DNA from: Roseovarius atlanticus
Lineage (GTDB): Bacteria; Pseudomonadota; Alphaproteobacteria; Rhodobacterales; Rhodobacteraceae
Assembly: GCF_001441615.1 (NCBI RefSeq)
Contig: NZ_LAXJ01000003.1
Location: forward strand, 310,001-374,000
Length of the DNA: 64,000 nucleotides
Direction of reading: 5' to 3'
Shown: one piece after another, positions 52,791 to 61,795 of the stretch
Numbering within the stretch: position 1 is the first letter of the stretch
Layout: each line of letters begins with the position of its first letter
Made by a program: the position numbers and the translations under genes
Notes under the pieces: generated by a model
What the model saw: only the letters and a program-made list of their open reading frames with translations
Database searches by the model: none
Told to the model about the DNA's origin: nothing

Positions 52791-52842
52791 GGCCGCGCGC
52801 ACGAACCCATGTGCCTGGTCCGGTGCGCGCCCCCAGCCGTTC

Positions 52843-53697
52843 TTAATGCGCCATGAACAGAGGCAGTGGCGCGTGTTCCAGCATGTAGCGGGAGGCGCCG
52901 CCGAAGACCGCTTCGCGCACGCGGGAATGGCCGTAGGCACCCATGACCAGCGCGTCGGCGTCGACATCCTGTGCGCGGCGCAACAGGACGTCGGCCACGC
53001 GAGGCAGGGTTTTCGAGAGCACGTCTACCTCGACCGTGCAGCCATGGCGCACCAGGAATTGCGAGATCAGCCCGCCGGGGTCGGAGCGGTTCGGGCCGTG
53101 CACCGGCGGATCGACCACCACCACATGCACGCGGTCGGCCCGTTGCAGCATCGGCAGGGCGTCACGGGCGGCGCGCAGCGCCTCGCGCCCGTCGTTCCAG
53201 GCGACCACGACCCGCTTGGGGTCGAGGGTGATGTCCGGCGCGTCGGGCAGGACCATCGCGGGGATGCGCCCGTCGAACAGAATCGCCTCGGTCAACGGGG
53301 CCAGTTCGGGTCCCAGGCCCTCGCCATAGGGCATGGGCAGCACCGCCAGATCGGCAAAGCGGGCCCGGTCGGCGACGTGGTGCCCCAGATCGGCGATCTG
53401 CGCGACCCCTTGGTCGCAGGACCAGAAGAAACCGTCCTGCTTTTCCAGAAACGCCCGCACGGCGGTGTCGATCTCGGCGGCTTCCTCGTGACAATACTGG
53501 AAGGTGTTTTGCAGCATCACCGCACCTGCGCCGGAGAAGTAATGCGTTGCCGGATCGCGGGCGACACCGAGGCTGAGCACGTCGAGATGCGCGCCGTGCA
53601 GCCGGGCGAGGCCGGCGGCATGGGTCAGCGTGGGTTCAACGCGGGAGAGGTCTGAGAGGGCACAGAAGATCGTTTTCCAGGACATGTCGATTCGCAT
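52843..53697 (-). CDS. Universal stress protein with two Usp-like halves
   Basis: 284 aa from ATG 53697 (ATG 53685 is also possible; neither has a good ribosome-binding site). The C-terminal half is a typical Usp domain with the ATP loop GAYGHSRVREAVFGGAS. The N-terminal half (residues about 5-140) is a degenerate copy lacking that loop. It is divergent from ccoN, with an FNR-type site between, so it is probably FnrL-controlled. Confidence 0.86.
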   Translation of the reverse strand: MRIDMSWKTIFCALSDLSRVEPTLTHAAGLARLHGAHLDVLSLGVARDPATHYFSGAGAVMLQNTFQYCHEEAAEIDTAVRAFLEKQDGFFWSCDQGVAQIADLGHHVADRARFADLAVLPMPYGEGLGPELAPLTEAILFDGRIPAMVLPDAPDITLDPKRVVVAWNDGREALRAARDALPMLQRADRVHVVVVDPPVHGPNRSDPGGLISQFLVRHGCTVEVDVLSKTLPRVADVLLRRAQDVDADALVMGAYGHSRVREAVFGGASRYMLEHAPLPLFMAH

Positions 53698-53778
53698 TTC
53701 GTTAACCACTTTGGACCCAGTCTGGCACCCGGGGCGAGACGCTGCCTTGATGCCGGTCAACCCATTCCCGCCAATCCT

Positions 53779-53792
53779 TTGATGCAGATCAA
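53779..53792. promoter_or_regulatory. FNR-type site between the stress protein and ccoN
   Basis: Perfect TTGAT-GCAG-ATCAA, flanked by T and A (53778, 53793). It lies 96 bases before the ccoN ATG and 81 bases before the divergent stress-protein start. The core is identical in sequence to the hemN-fnrL site, including the GCAG spacer. Confidence 0.92.
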
Positions 53793-53888
53793 AGCGGGGG
53801 CGGGCGGCATCGGAAATAAGCGGCCCCAGTCAAATGACTTCGTGCGCCTTGGCAGGGCCTGCGCGGAGATACGGCAAAGGGACGCAAA

Positions 53889-55493
53889 ATGGGTAACTAC
53901 GTAAAACTGATCCTGCTGGGGCTGATCGCGTTCTTCGCGCTTTACGCCGCCAACCAGGCACGGGATATCGCGTACCTTGTGAATGCGCTGACCATCGCCC
54001 TTGTGGCGGCGGGCATGTTCATCTGGGTGCTGCGCAACACGGACGAGGACCGCCCCGTGGTCGATCTGTCCGGGGAATACATGGACGGGGTCGTGCGCGC
54101 GGGGGTCATCGCCACGGCGCTTTGGGGTGTCGTGGGCTTTCTGGTGGGTACGTTCATCGCGTTCCAGCTGGCCTTTCCGAGCCTCAACTTCGAATGGGCG
54201 CAAGGCTACATGAACTTTGGCCGGCTGCGGCCCCTGCACACCAGCGCGGTGATCTTCGCCTTTGGCGGTAACGCGCTGATCGCGACATCGTTTTACGTGG
54301 TGCAGCGCACCTGCGCGGCGCGGCTGTGGGGCGGGAACCTGGCGTGGTTCGTGTTCTGGGGGTTCCAACTGGTGATCGTGCTGGCCGCCACCGGCTACCT
54401 GCTGGGCGCGACGCAATCCAAGGAATACGCGGAGCCGGAATGGTACGTGGACTGGTGGCTGACCATCGTCTGGGTGTCCTACCTGGCCGTCTTCGTCGGC
54501 ACGCTGGTGAAGCGCAAGGAGCCGCATATCTACGTGGCGAACTGGTTCTACCTGTCGTTCATCATCACGGTCGCGATGCTGCACGTGGTGAACAACCTGA
54601 GCATTCCGGTGAGCATCTTCGGGTCGAAATCCGTGCAGGTCTTTTCGGGCGTGCAGGATGCGATGACGCAGTGGTGGTACGGGCACAACGCCGTGGGGTT
54701 CTTCCTGACCGCAGGCTTTCTGGCGATGATGTACTACTTCGTGCCGAAACAGGCCGGGCGTCCGGTGTTCAGCTACAAGCTGTCGATCATCCACTTCTGG
54801 GCGCTGATCTTTCTTTATATTTGGGCGGGGCCGCACCATTTGCATTACACCGCGCTGCCCGACTGGGCCTCGACGCTGGGCATGGTGTTCTCGATCATCC
54901 TCTGGATGCCGTCGTGGGGCGGGATGATCAACGGCCTGATGACGCTGTCGGGCGCGTGGGACAAGCTGCGGACCGATCCGGTGATCCGGATGATGGTGAT
55001 CAGCCTGGGCTTTTACGGGATGTCCACCTTTGAAGGGCCGATGATGTCGATCCGCGCGGTGAACAGCCTGTCGCATTACACCGACTGGACCATCGGGCAC
55101 GTGCATTCCGGCGCACTGGGCTGGAACGGGATGATCACGTTCGGGTGCCTCTACTTCCTGGTGCCCAAGCTGTGGAACCGCGAGCGGCTGTACAGCCTGA
55201 GCCTGGTGAGCTGGCATTTCTGGCTGGCGACGATCGGGATCATTCTTTACGCGGCGTCGATGTGGGTGACGGGTATCATGGAAGGCCTGATGTGGCGCGA
55301 AGTGGATGCCAACGGGTTTCTGGTGAACTCTTTCGCCGACACGGTGAGTGCGAAGCTGCCGATGTACGTGGTGCGCGGTCTGGGTGGGGTCATGTTCCTC
55401 GCGGGTGCCCTGATCATGTGCTTCAACCTTTACATGACAGTCAGACGGAGCCCGGCGGTGCAGACCGACAACTCCGCTGTCCCCGCTGAATAA
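53889..55493 (+). CDS. ccoN: cbb3-type cytochrome c oxidase subunit I
   Basis: 534 aa, about twelve to fourteen membrane segments. Heme and copper ligands are visible: His in [10 protein letters not shown] (low-spin heme b), [11 protein letters not shown] (Cu-B), GPHHLHYT (Cu-B His pair) and [13 protein letters not shown] (heme b3 and b). The MMYYFVPK tyrosine can form the His-Tyr cross-link. It begins the ccoNOQP operon under an FNR-type site. Confidence 0.97.
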   Translation: MGNYVKLILLGLIAFFALYAANQARDIAYLVNALTIALVAAGMFIWVLRNTDEDRPVVDLSGEYMDGVVRAGVIATALWGVVGFLVGTFIAFQLAFPSLNFEWAQGYMNFGRLRPLHTSAVIFAFGGNALIATSFYVVQRTCAARLWGGNLAWFVFWGFQLVIVLAATGYLLGATQSKEYAEPEWYVDWWLTIVWVSYLAVFVGTLVKRKEPHIYVANWFYLSFIITVAMLHVVNNLSIPVSIFGSKSVQVFSGVQDAMTQWWYGHNAVGFFLTAGFLAMMYYFVPKQAGRPVFSYKLSIIHFWALIFLYIWAGPHHLHYTALPDWASTLGMVFSIILWMPSWGGMINGLMTLSGAWDKLRTDPVIRMMVISLGFYGMSTFEGPMMSIRAVNSLSHYTDWTIGHVHSGALGWNGMITFGCLYFLVPKLWNRERLYSLSLVSWHFWLATIGIILYAASMWVTGIMEGLMWREVDANGFLVNSFADTVSAKLPMYVVRGLGGVMFLAGALIMCFNLYMTVRRSPAVQTDNSAVPAE

Positions 55494-55507
55494 GGAGGGC
55501 CGGAAAA

Positions 55508-56308
55508 ATGGCTGACGATAAAATGCAGAAACCCCCGATGCCGGCTTCGGCCTCGGGCGTGGGGGACCGGCCCAAGAAGAAGACCTTCCTGGACCGGCAC
55601 CAGATCCTGGAACGCAACGTGACCCTGCTGGCAATCTTTGCCTTCCTGGTGGTGACCATCGGCGGCATCGTGCAGATCGCACCGCTGTTCTGGCTGGAGA
55701 ACACCATCGAAGAGGTGGAGGGGATGCGCCCCTACACCCCGCTGGAGCTGACCGGGCGTGACATCTACATCCGCGAGGGATGCTATGTCTGCCACAGCCA
55801 GATGATCCGGCCGATGCGCGACGAGGTGGAGCGGTACGGGCATTACAGCCTTGCGGCCGAGAGCCAGTACGACCACCCGTTTCAGTGGGGGTCCAAGCGG
55901 ACCGGGCCGGACCTGGCGCGCGTCGGTGGGCGGTATTCGAACGCCTGGCATGTGGACCACCTGCGCGACCCGCAATCGGTGGTGCCGGAATCGGTGATGC
56001 CCAAGTATGGCTATCTGGAAGAGCGGCTGATCGACGGGCGGTACGTGGATGAGCTTCTGGCGACGCACAAGCTGGTCGGGGTGCCCTACGAGGACGCGCA
56101 TATCGAGAACGCACGCGCGGATTTCAAGGCGCAGGCCGATCCCGACAGCGACTATGACGGGTTGATCGAGCGGTACGGCGAAAGCGCGCAGGTGGCAAAT
56201 TTCGACGGCCGTCCGGGCATCAGCGAAGCCGACGCCCTGATCGCCTATCTGCAGATGCTGGGCACGCTGGTCGATTTCTCGACCTTCACGCCCGTGGCCA
56301 GCCGGTAA
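55508..56308 (+). CDS. ccoO: cbb3-type oxidase subunit II, monoheme cytochrome c
   Basis: 266 aa. One N-terminal membrane helix (residues about 36-60) and one heme c site, CYVCH (92-96), with a distal Met candidate in [13 protein letters not shown]. Somewhat longer at the N-terminus than average. It follows ccoN by 14 bases. Confidence 0.97.
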   Translation: MADDKMQKPPMPASASGVGDRPKKKTFLDRHQILERNVTLLAIFAFLVVTIGGIVQIAPLFWLENTIEEVEGMRPYTPLELTGRDIYIREGCYVCHSQMIRPMRDEVERYGHYSLAAESQYDHPFQWGSKRTGPDLARVGGRYSNAWHVDHLRDPQSVVPESVMPKYGYLEERLIDGRYVDELLATHKLVGVPYEDAHIENARADFKAQADPDSDYDGLIERYGESAQVANFDGRPGISEADALIAYLQMLGTLVDFSTFTPVASR

Positions 56309-56320
56309 GGAGGGACGACG

Positions 56321-56527
56321 ATGGACACCTATTCCCTGCTGCGGGAGTTCGCAGACAGCTGGATGCTGCTGGCGCTCTTCGCCTTCTTCATCGGCGTCGT
56401 GATCTGGGTCATGCGGCCCGGATCGCGAGGCGCCTACCAGGATGTCGCCGACATTCCCTTCCGCAACGAAGACGCGCCGGCCAGATCCGCGCGCCGCGCC
56501 TCCGAGGAGGACCAGACCAATGGCTAA
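56321..56527 (+). CDS. ccoQ: cbb3-type oxidase subunit CcoQ
   Basis: 68 aa, one membrane helix (residues about 14-32, WMLLALFAFFIGVVIWVM) and a short basic tail containing Asp/Glu. CcoQ stabilises the assembled oxidase. Its stop overlaps the ccoP start by eight bases. Confidence 0.93.
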   Translation: MDTYSLLREFADSWMLLALFAFFIGVVIWVMRPGSRGAYQDVADIPFRNEDAPARSARRASEEDQTNG

Positions 56528-57386
56528 GAAACCGCAAGACAATCACGAGGTCGAGACGACCGGCCACAAATGGGACGGGATCGAGGAATACAACAATCCG
56601 TTGCCGCGCTGGTGGCTGTGGGTGTTCTACGCCACGATCGTCTGGGGCATCTGGTACACGATCGCCTATCCGGCCTGGCCGATGATCTCGGGCGCGACGC
56701 AAGGCTACCTGGGGTTTTCGACCCGCGCCAACGTGCAAGTCGAGCTTGAGGCGGCAGAGGCGGCCAATGCCGGGATCAACGAGCGGCTGGCTGGTGTCGA
56801 ACTGGCGTCTATTCCCGGCGACGACGAACTGGCGGGCTATGCCCGGTCGGCGGGCGAGGCGGTGTTCAACACCTGGTGCGTGCAGTGTCACGGCCGCGAG
56901 GGCGGCGGTGCCACCGGCTATCCGACGCTGTCGGATGACGCCTGGCTGTGGGGCGGCACGATGGAGGCGATCCACACCACCGTCACCCACGGGATCCGCA
57001 ACGACGAGGACCCCGACGCGCGCTATTCGCAGATGCCGGCCTTTGGCCGCGACGAACTGCTGACCGAGGAAGAGGTGGTGCAGGTGGTGAACTACGTCAT
57101 GTCCCTGTCGGGCGAACCGCAGGACGCGCAGGCCGCCGCGGCAGGCGAGGAAGTGTTCACTTATAATTGCGCTGCCTGCCACGGAGAGAACGCCATGGGG
57201 ATGGAGGAGCAGGGTGCGCCGAACCTGACCGACGCGATCTGGCTTTATGGCGGGGATTACGACGCGCTTTACGAGACGGTGTGGAATTCGCGCTTTGGCG
57301 TAATGCCGCCCTGGCAAGAGCGCCTGACCGAAGCGGAGATCCGCGCCGTATCTGCTTACGTCCACCAGCTGGGCGGCGGCGAATGA
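56520..57386 (+). CDS. ccoP: cbb3-type oxidase subunit III, diheme cytochrome c
   Basis: 288 aa. An N-terminal membrane helix (about 31-52) and two heme c sites, CVQCH (120-124) and CAACH (217-221), with the Met ligand candidates in YSQMPAFG and GVMPPWQ. It passes electrons from cytochrome c to CcoO. ATG 56520 lies inside ccoQ. Confidence 0.97.
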   Translation: MAKKPQDNHEVETTGHKWDGIEEYNNPLPRWWLWVFYATIVWGIWYTIAYPAWPMISGATQGYLGFSTRANVQVELEAAEAANAGINERLAGVELASIPGDDELAGYARSAGEAVFNTWCVQCHGREGGGATGYPTLSDDAWLWGGTMEAIHTTVTHGIRNDEDPDARYSQMPAFGRDELLTEEEVVQVVNYVMSLSGEPQDAQAAAAGEEVFTYNCAACHGENAMGMEEQGAPNLTDAIWLYGGDYDALYETVWNSRFGVMPPWQERLTEAEIRAVSAYVHQLGGGE

Positions 57387-57443
57387 GCTGACGTCCCGAC
57401 ATCGAGATTCCCGGAGGCACTATTGCAATGCCCCCGGGACGGC

Positions 57444-57496
57444 ACCGGCCCTTCCTTCTGTTCGCGCATTCTCGGAAGGGCCGGTGTTTTTTATTT
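57444..57496 (+). terminator. Rho-independent terminator after ccoNOQP
   Basis: A perfect 12-bp stem (57444-57455 with 57474-57485) and 18-base loop, followed by GTTTTTTATTT. It closes the operon before the convergent hydrolase gene. Confidence 0.92.
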
Positions 57497-57503
57497 GAGA
57501 TGG

Positions 57504-58322
57504 TCAGACGTCGAGCGCGTCCGCCAGCGCGAGTAGCACGGCCTTGGGTGCTTCGAGCTGGGGCAGATGGCCCACGCCGGGCAATGTTTCAAAGACCGCC
57601 CCAGGCATCAGCGCGTGCAGGGCGCGGCCCCGGTCGAGCGGAATCCATGGATCGACCTCTCCCCAGATGATTTTGACCGGGCAGCGGACTTCGCCGTAAT
57701 TCGGCTCGATCTCGGCGGTGAAGCGTTCGTCGGCCTGGGCGAACTGACGGTAGAAACTGGCGCGGCCCGCATCGTCCAGCCAAGGGGCTACGAGCGCCTC
57801 GGTGTCGTCGGGGGCAAGGTCATTAACCAGCGCGCCGTCGATATAGGCCCGCACGATGGCTGCGTGGATATGCGGGGGCAGGCCGGTGAAAGCGTCGATA
57901 TGGCGGCCGACGTGGTCGAAGAACGCCGACCCCCAGGGCCGCATCGCCACCACGTTCATCAGCACAAGCCGGTCGAATTCGGCACCGTGCAGCAGGTGCG
58001 CGCGCAGTGTGGTCGCCCCGCCGAAATCATGCGCTACGACGCGGGGGCGGTCGAGGCCCCAGTGGGTCAGCATGTGGGCAAAGACCTGTCCCTGCACGTC
58101 GAGGCCGGTGGGCTGATCGGCGCGTTTCCCGGAGCGGCCATATCCGGGCATGTCGTACCAGTGGACGCTATGGGTTTCGGCCAGGGTGGGGATGATCCGG
58201 TGCCACGACACCGACGACCACGGCCAGCCATGGGCAAGCACGAGCGGCGGACCCGACCCGGCGCTGCCCCAGGCGACGGGGCCGGCGGGCGTGTCTGCGG
58301 TGTGAGCCAGGTTCCAGGTCAT
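57504..58322 (-). CDS. Alpha/beta hydrolase with Asp nucleophile (epoxide hydrolase/dehalogenase-like)
   Basis: 272 aa from ATG 58322. The nucleophile elbow reads VVAHDFGGA, with Asp99 instead of Ser, as in epoxide hydrolases and haloalkane/haloacetate dehalogenases. Acid Asp224 (WGEVDPWIP) and His252 (GVGHLPQLE) complete the triad. The oxyanion HGWP motif is present. A longer in-frame start is rejected because it lies across the terminator at 58341-58383. Substrate unknown. Confidence 0.86.
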   Translation of the reverse strand: MTWNLAHTADTPAGPVAWGSAGSGPPLVLAHGWPWSSVSWHRIIPTLAETHSVHWYDMPGYGRSGKRADQPTGLDVQGQVFAHMLTHWGLDRPRVVAHDFGGATTLRAHLLHGAEFDRLVLMNVVAMRPWGSAFFDHVGRHIDAFTGLPPHIHAAIVRAYIDGALVNDLAPDDTEALVAPWLDDAGRASFYRQFAQADERFTAEIEPNYGEVRCPVKIIWGEVDPWIPLDRGRALHALMPGAVFETLPGVGHLPQLEAPKAVLLALADALDV

Positions 58323-58340
58323 AAGGGGGATCCTGTTGGT

Positions 58341-58383
58341 AGAAAAAAGACCCGTGGCGCGGCCATGAGACTGGGGCCACGGG
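58341..58383 (-). terminator. Rho-independent terminator on the minus strand
   Basis: Stem 58351-58358 with 58376-58383 (8 bp), followed on the minus strand by TCTTTTTT. It ends leftward transcription arriving from the 51-codon gene, 18 bases before the hydrolase start. A second hairpin (9-bp stem, 58401-58409 with 58417-58425) lies just upstream in the same putative transcript. Confidence 0.8.
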
Positions 58384-58537
58384 CCAGTCGGGGGAGACGC
58401 CCCGCGCACCTAACGTGTGCGCGGGCCGACATCAGGAGTTTGGAAGGGCCAGCGGCGTGTGCGCCAAGGCCACGGACAGGGCCGGGGGCGCGAGGCCGGT
58501 CTGGGGTGAAAGATGCGGGCCTCGAACATTACGTCGC

Positions 58538-58693
58538 CTAGCGCGGCAGGCGGCCGATGCGGTGCGCCTCGAGCTCGGCGTCGCGGCGGTTGTCGAAGCG
58601 CGTGTTGGGCGCCCAGTGGCCGCGGCCAGAGCGCGCATCGGTTTCGTTGAGGCGGGTGGCGGTGCGGAAGCTATCTGAAAGAATTCCAAGCAT
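58538..58693 (-). CDS. Small protein of 51 aa, divergent from a LysR gene
   Basis: 51 codons plus stop, from ATG 58693 with AGAGGAA at good spacing. The N-terminus (MLGILSDSFRTATRLNE) is moderately hydrophobic and the rest is polar and basic (FDNRRDAELEAHRIGRLPR). No family recognised. The transcript would run about 350 bases to the terminator at 58341, leaving a 3' region of about 150 bases with two hairpins. The LysR gene at 58791 is divergent and may control it. Confidence 0.65.
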   Translation of the reverse strand: MLGILSDSFRTATRLNETDARSGRGHWAPNTRFDNRRDAELEAHRIGRLPR

Positions 58694-58773
58694 GTCGTGT
58701 TCCTCTTGGGCTGATGTGATAGCCTCAATCTGGCATCTATAGCGCGTTATTGCGACTCAGGAAAAATTCCGAT

Positions 58774-58792
58774 ATGTAAGTTCAGATTACAT
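58774..58792. promoter_or_regulatory. LysR-type operator candidate (ATGTAA-N7-TTACAT)
   Basis: A perfect 6-bp inverted repeat with 7-base spacing (58774-58779 and 58787-58792), fitting the T-N11-A LysR motif. It lies between the 51-codon gene and the LysR gene and reaches into the LysR start codon (58791-58793), so binding could repress its own gene. Confidence 0.65.
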
Positions 58793-59684
58793 GACGGATT
58801 GGCTGACCCTCCCGCCCCTGACGGCCTTGCGTGCCTTCGCGGCCCTGTCCGAGACCGGCTCGGCGCAGGCGGCGGGGGCGGCGCTGAACGTCAGCCACGC
58901 TGCCATCAGCCAGCAGGTCAAGGCTCTGGAGACGCGGATGGGCGTGCCGTTGGTGGATCGCAGCGGACGGCGCTTGCAGTTGACCACTGAGGGGCGCGAG
59001 CTGGCCGATGCGCTGAAGACCGGGTTCGACACGATCGCGCGCAGTATTGACGCGCTGACCGGGGCCGATGCGGACCGGGCGGTGCAGGTGTCGACGACGC
59101 AGCTGTTCGCGACGACGTGGCTGATGCCGCGACTGATGGATTTTCAGACGCGGCACCCGGGCGTGGACCTGATGATCAACCCGTCGGCGGAGCTGCACGA
59201 GCTGACGCCGGGGGGCTATGACCTTGCGATCCGGTTCGGCGACGGCAACTGGCCGGGGCTGGAGGTGGAGATGCTGGTGCCCTCTGACATCGTGATCACC
59301 GCCGCGCCGTCGCTGGTGGGCGACTGCGAGATCACCCGGCCCGAACACCTGTTGGAGTACCCGTGGCTGGAGGAGCTGGGCACGTCGGAATCCACCGACT
59401 GGCTGCGCAAGCACGGTGTGACGGAAGGGCGCGCCAAGAGCGTGACGCAGGTGCCCGGCAACCTGATGCTGGACGGCGCGCGGGCCGGGCAGGGGATCAT
59501 GAGCACGGCCATGTCCTCGGTCGCGGCGGAACTGGAGGCGGGGCGGCTGAAGCTGCTGTTTCGCGACGCGGGCGAGACGGGGTATCACATTGTCACGCGG
59601 CCTGGTGTGCTGCGGCCCAAGGCGCGCGCCTTCGTGGCGTGGCTGCGGCGGCAGAAGGAAGGGCCCCGCGACGAACAGGGTTGA
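58791..59684 (+). CDS. LysR-family regulator, GcvA-like
   Basis: 297 aa. The winged helix (PPLTALRAFAALSETGSAQAA, then NVSHAAISQQVKALETRMG) and effector domain with YDLAIRFGDG place it in the GcvA group with the protein at 38126. A palindromic site covers its start codon. It is divergent from the 51-codon gene and followed by ccoG; its stop codon lies inside the FNR-type site at 59681. Confidence 0.9.
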   Translation: MTDWLTLPPLTALRAFAALSETGSAQAAGAALNVSHAAISQQVKALETRMGVPLVDRSGRRLQLTTEGRELADALKTGFDTIARSIDALTGADADRAVQVSTTQLFATTWLMPRLMDFQTRHPGVDLMINPSAELHELTPGGYDLAIRFGDGNWPGLEVEMLVPSDIVITAAPSLVGDCEITRPEHLLEYPWLEELGTSESTDWLRKHGVTEGRAKSVTQVPGNLMLDGARAGQGIMSTAMSSVAAELEAGRLKLLFRDAGETGYHIVTRPGVLRPKARAFVAWLRRQKEGPRDEQG

Positions 59685-59694
59685 TCTGAGTCAA
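59681..59694 (+). promoter_or_regulatory. FNR-type site before ccoG (one mismatch)
   Basis: TTGAT-CTGA-GTCAA, differing from the palindrome by one base in the right half. It starts one base before the LysR stop codon (59682-59684), so the two overlap, and it lies 68 bases before the ccoG start. Confidence 0.85.
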
Positions 59695-59762
59695 GGTTTT
59701 GGAAAACCAGCCGTGTCAGAACGGGCTGGCGCAACAGACCTTTACCGGAGCGAGAGCTATCC

Positions 59763-61331
59763 GTGTCCTCTACATCTGAGTCCCCCGAAACCCCGCCGAG
59801 CCTTTATGCCGCGCGGGAGCCTGTCTTTCCCAAACGCGTGAGCGGCTGGTTCCGCCGGTTCAAGTGGATCATCATGATCGTGACGCTGGGGATCTATTAC
59901 GTCACGCCGTGGATCCGCTGGGACCGGGGGCCGTCGCTGCCCGATCAGGCGGTGCTGGTGGACATGGCGAACCGGCGGTTCTTTTTCTTCTGGATCGAGA
60001 TCTGGCCGCATGAATTCTATTTCGTGGCCGGATTGCTGGTAATGGCGGGGCTGGGCCTGTTCCTGTTTACCTCGGCGCTGGGCCGGGTGTGGTGCGGCTA
60101 TGCCTGCCCGCAGACGGTGTGGACGGACCTGTTCATCCTGGTGGAACGCTGGGTCGAGGGGGACCGCAATGCGAGGCTGCGGCTGCACCGGCAGAAGAAG
60201 CTGGATGCGCGCAAGCTGCGCCTGCGGCTGACAAAGTGGGCGCTGTGGCTGTTGATCGCGGTGGCCACGGGGGGCGCGTGGGTATTCTATTTTACCGATG
60301 CGCCGACGCTTCTGGTGGATCTCTTCACGCTGAACGCGCATCCGATTGCGTATACGACCATTGCGATCCTGACCGGCACGACGTTCTTTTTCGGCGGGTT
60401 CGCGCGCGAGCAGATCTGCATCTATGCCTGCCCGTGGCCGCGCATCCAGGCCGCGATGATGGACGAGGATACGCTGACCATCGGCTATCGCTATTGGCGG
60501 GGGGAGCCGCGCGGCAAGGGCAACGTGCGGCGGCGGCAGACCGAGGATGCGGTCAAGGCCGAGGCGGCGTCGCACGCGGCGGGGGAAACCGCGGGCGCCA
60601 GCTATGCCCGGACGCCGGTGCCCAACAACGAGAGCGACATGGTGCCGGATGCCGCGGCGGCGGCGAAGGGGCCGGGGGACTGCATCGACTGCATGGCCTG
60701 CGTGAATGTCTGCCCGATGGGGATCGACATCCGCGACGGGCAGCAGATGGAATGCATCACCTGTGGCCTGTGCATCGACGCCTGCGACGACATCATGGCC
60801 AAGATCGGCAAGCCGCGCGGCCTGATCGACTATATGGCGCTGACCGACGAGGAACGCGAGCGCGAGGGCAAGCCACCGAAGCCGGTGATGAAGCATATCC
60901 TGCGACCCAGAACGATCATGTATACCTCGTTGTGGTCGCTGGTGGGGGCGGGGCTGTTGTTTGCGCTGTTCATCCGGGCGGATATCGACCTGACGGTGGC
61001 ACCGGTGCGCAACCCCACATTCGTCACGCTGTCGGATGGGTCGATCCGCAACACCTACGAGGTGCGCCTGCGCAACAAGCATGGCGAGGCGCGGCCGATG
61101 CGGATTTCGGTCAAGGGGGACCCGTCGATCCGCGTGCAGCTTGAAGGTACCCCCTATGAAACGGTAGAGGTGCCGGCGAACGAGACCTATCTGCAGCGCG
61201 TCTACCTGATCGCGCCGCAGGGGTCGGAGGCCGCACGGAGTGACGCCACGGATGTACGTCTGTGGGTCGAGGACATCTCGAACGGGGACCGGGCCCACAA
61301 GGACACGGTGTTCAACGGGAGGGGCGAATGA
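59763..61331 (+). CDS. ccoG: cbb3 oxidase assembly protein CcoG (FixG), polyferredoxin
   Basis: 522 aa from GTG 59763. Membrane segments are at about 35-55, 85-105, 155-180, 193-210 and 385-405. WCGYACPQTVW and CIYACPW precede two ferredoxin-type 4Fe-4S motifs (CIDCMACVNVCPMG and CITCGLCIDACDD). A C-terminal Ig-like domain follows. CcoG is a copper reductase in oxidase assembly. First gene of ccoGHIS. Confidence 0.96.
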   Translation: MSSTSESPETPPSLYAAREPVFPKRVSGWFRRFKWIIMIVTLGIYYVTPWIRWDRGPSLPDQAVLVDMANRRFFFFWIEIWPHEFYFVAGLLVMAGLGLFLFTSALGRVWCGYACPQTVWTDLFILVERWVEGDRNARLRLHRQKKLDARKLRLRLTKWALWLLIAVATGGAWVFYFTDAPTLLVDLFTLNAHPIAYTTIAILTGTTFFFGGFAREQICIYACPWPRIQAAMMDEDTLTIGYRYWRGEPRGKGNVRRRQTEDAVKAEAASHAAGETAGASYARTPVPNNESDMVPDAAAAAKGPGDCIDCMACVNVCPMGIDIRDGQQMECITCGLCIDACDDIMAKIGKPRGLIDYMALTDEEREREGKPPKPVMKHILRPRTIMYTSLWSLVGAGLLFALFIRADIDLTVAPVRNPTFVTLSDGSIRNTYEVRLRNKHGEARPMRISVKGDPSIRVQLEGTPYETVEVPANETYLQRVYLIAPQGSEAARSDATDVRLWVEDISNGDRAHKDTVFNGRGE

Positions 61332-61795
61332 AGTCTGATTTCACGATCAAGGGATGGCATGTCTTTGCAGGCTTTGCCGGGGCGTTTTCGATCATCATCG
61401 CGGTGAACCTGGTGCTGGCGTTCTCGGCGGTGAAGACCTTTCCAGGGCTGGAGACGAAGAACTCTTACGTTGCCAGCCAGAGCTTCGATGACCGGCGCGA
61501 CGCGCAGGAGGCGCTGGGCTGGACGGTGGCTGCGACGCACAAGGCGGGGCTGCTGGAGCTGAAGATCACCGATGCAGAGGGCCAGCCGGTGGAAGTGGCG
61601 GCGCTGGACGCGACGGTGGGGCGGGCGACTCATGTGCAGGATGACGTTAGCCCCGCGTTCCGGTTCGACGGCGAGGCGTATTTCGCCACGGTACCGCTGG
61701 GCGCGGGCAACTGGAACATCCGGATGGAGGCGCGGGCCGAGGACGGCACGGTGTTTCAGCAGCGTGTGGTTCTGATCAAGGAGGGCGGCGCGTGA
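61328..61795 (+). CDS. ccoH: cbb3 oxidase assembly protein CcoH (FixH)
   Basis: 155 aa with one N-terminal membrane helix (residues about 10-33) and a periplasmic beta domain (NSYVASQSFDDRRDAQ is the usual FixH opening). It overlaps ccoG by ATGA and ccoI by GTGA. It is needed for assembly of the oxidase. Confidence 0.94.
   Translation: MKSDFTIKGWHVFAGFAGAFSIIIAVNLVLAFSAVKTFPGLETKNSYVASQSFDDRRDAQEALGWTVAATHKAGLLELKITDAEGQPVEVAALDATVGRATHVQDDVSPAFRFDGEAYFATVPLGAGNWNIRMEARAEDGTVFQQRVVLIKEGGA

Noticed and set aside
53757..56114. A 785-codon open frame opposite ccoN and ccoO
   Set aside because: Long only because of high GC; the translation is His/Arg/Pro-rich and ccoN/ccoO are certain.
58410..58529. 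A 39-codon Pro/Arg/Trp-rich frame directly after the 51-codon gene
   Set aside because: No ribosome-binding site and its composition is what GC-rich non-coding sequence gives; it ends in the loop of a hairpin.
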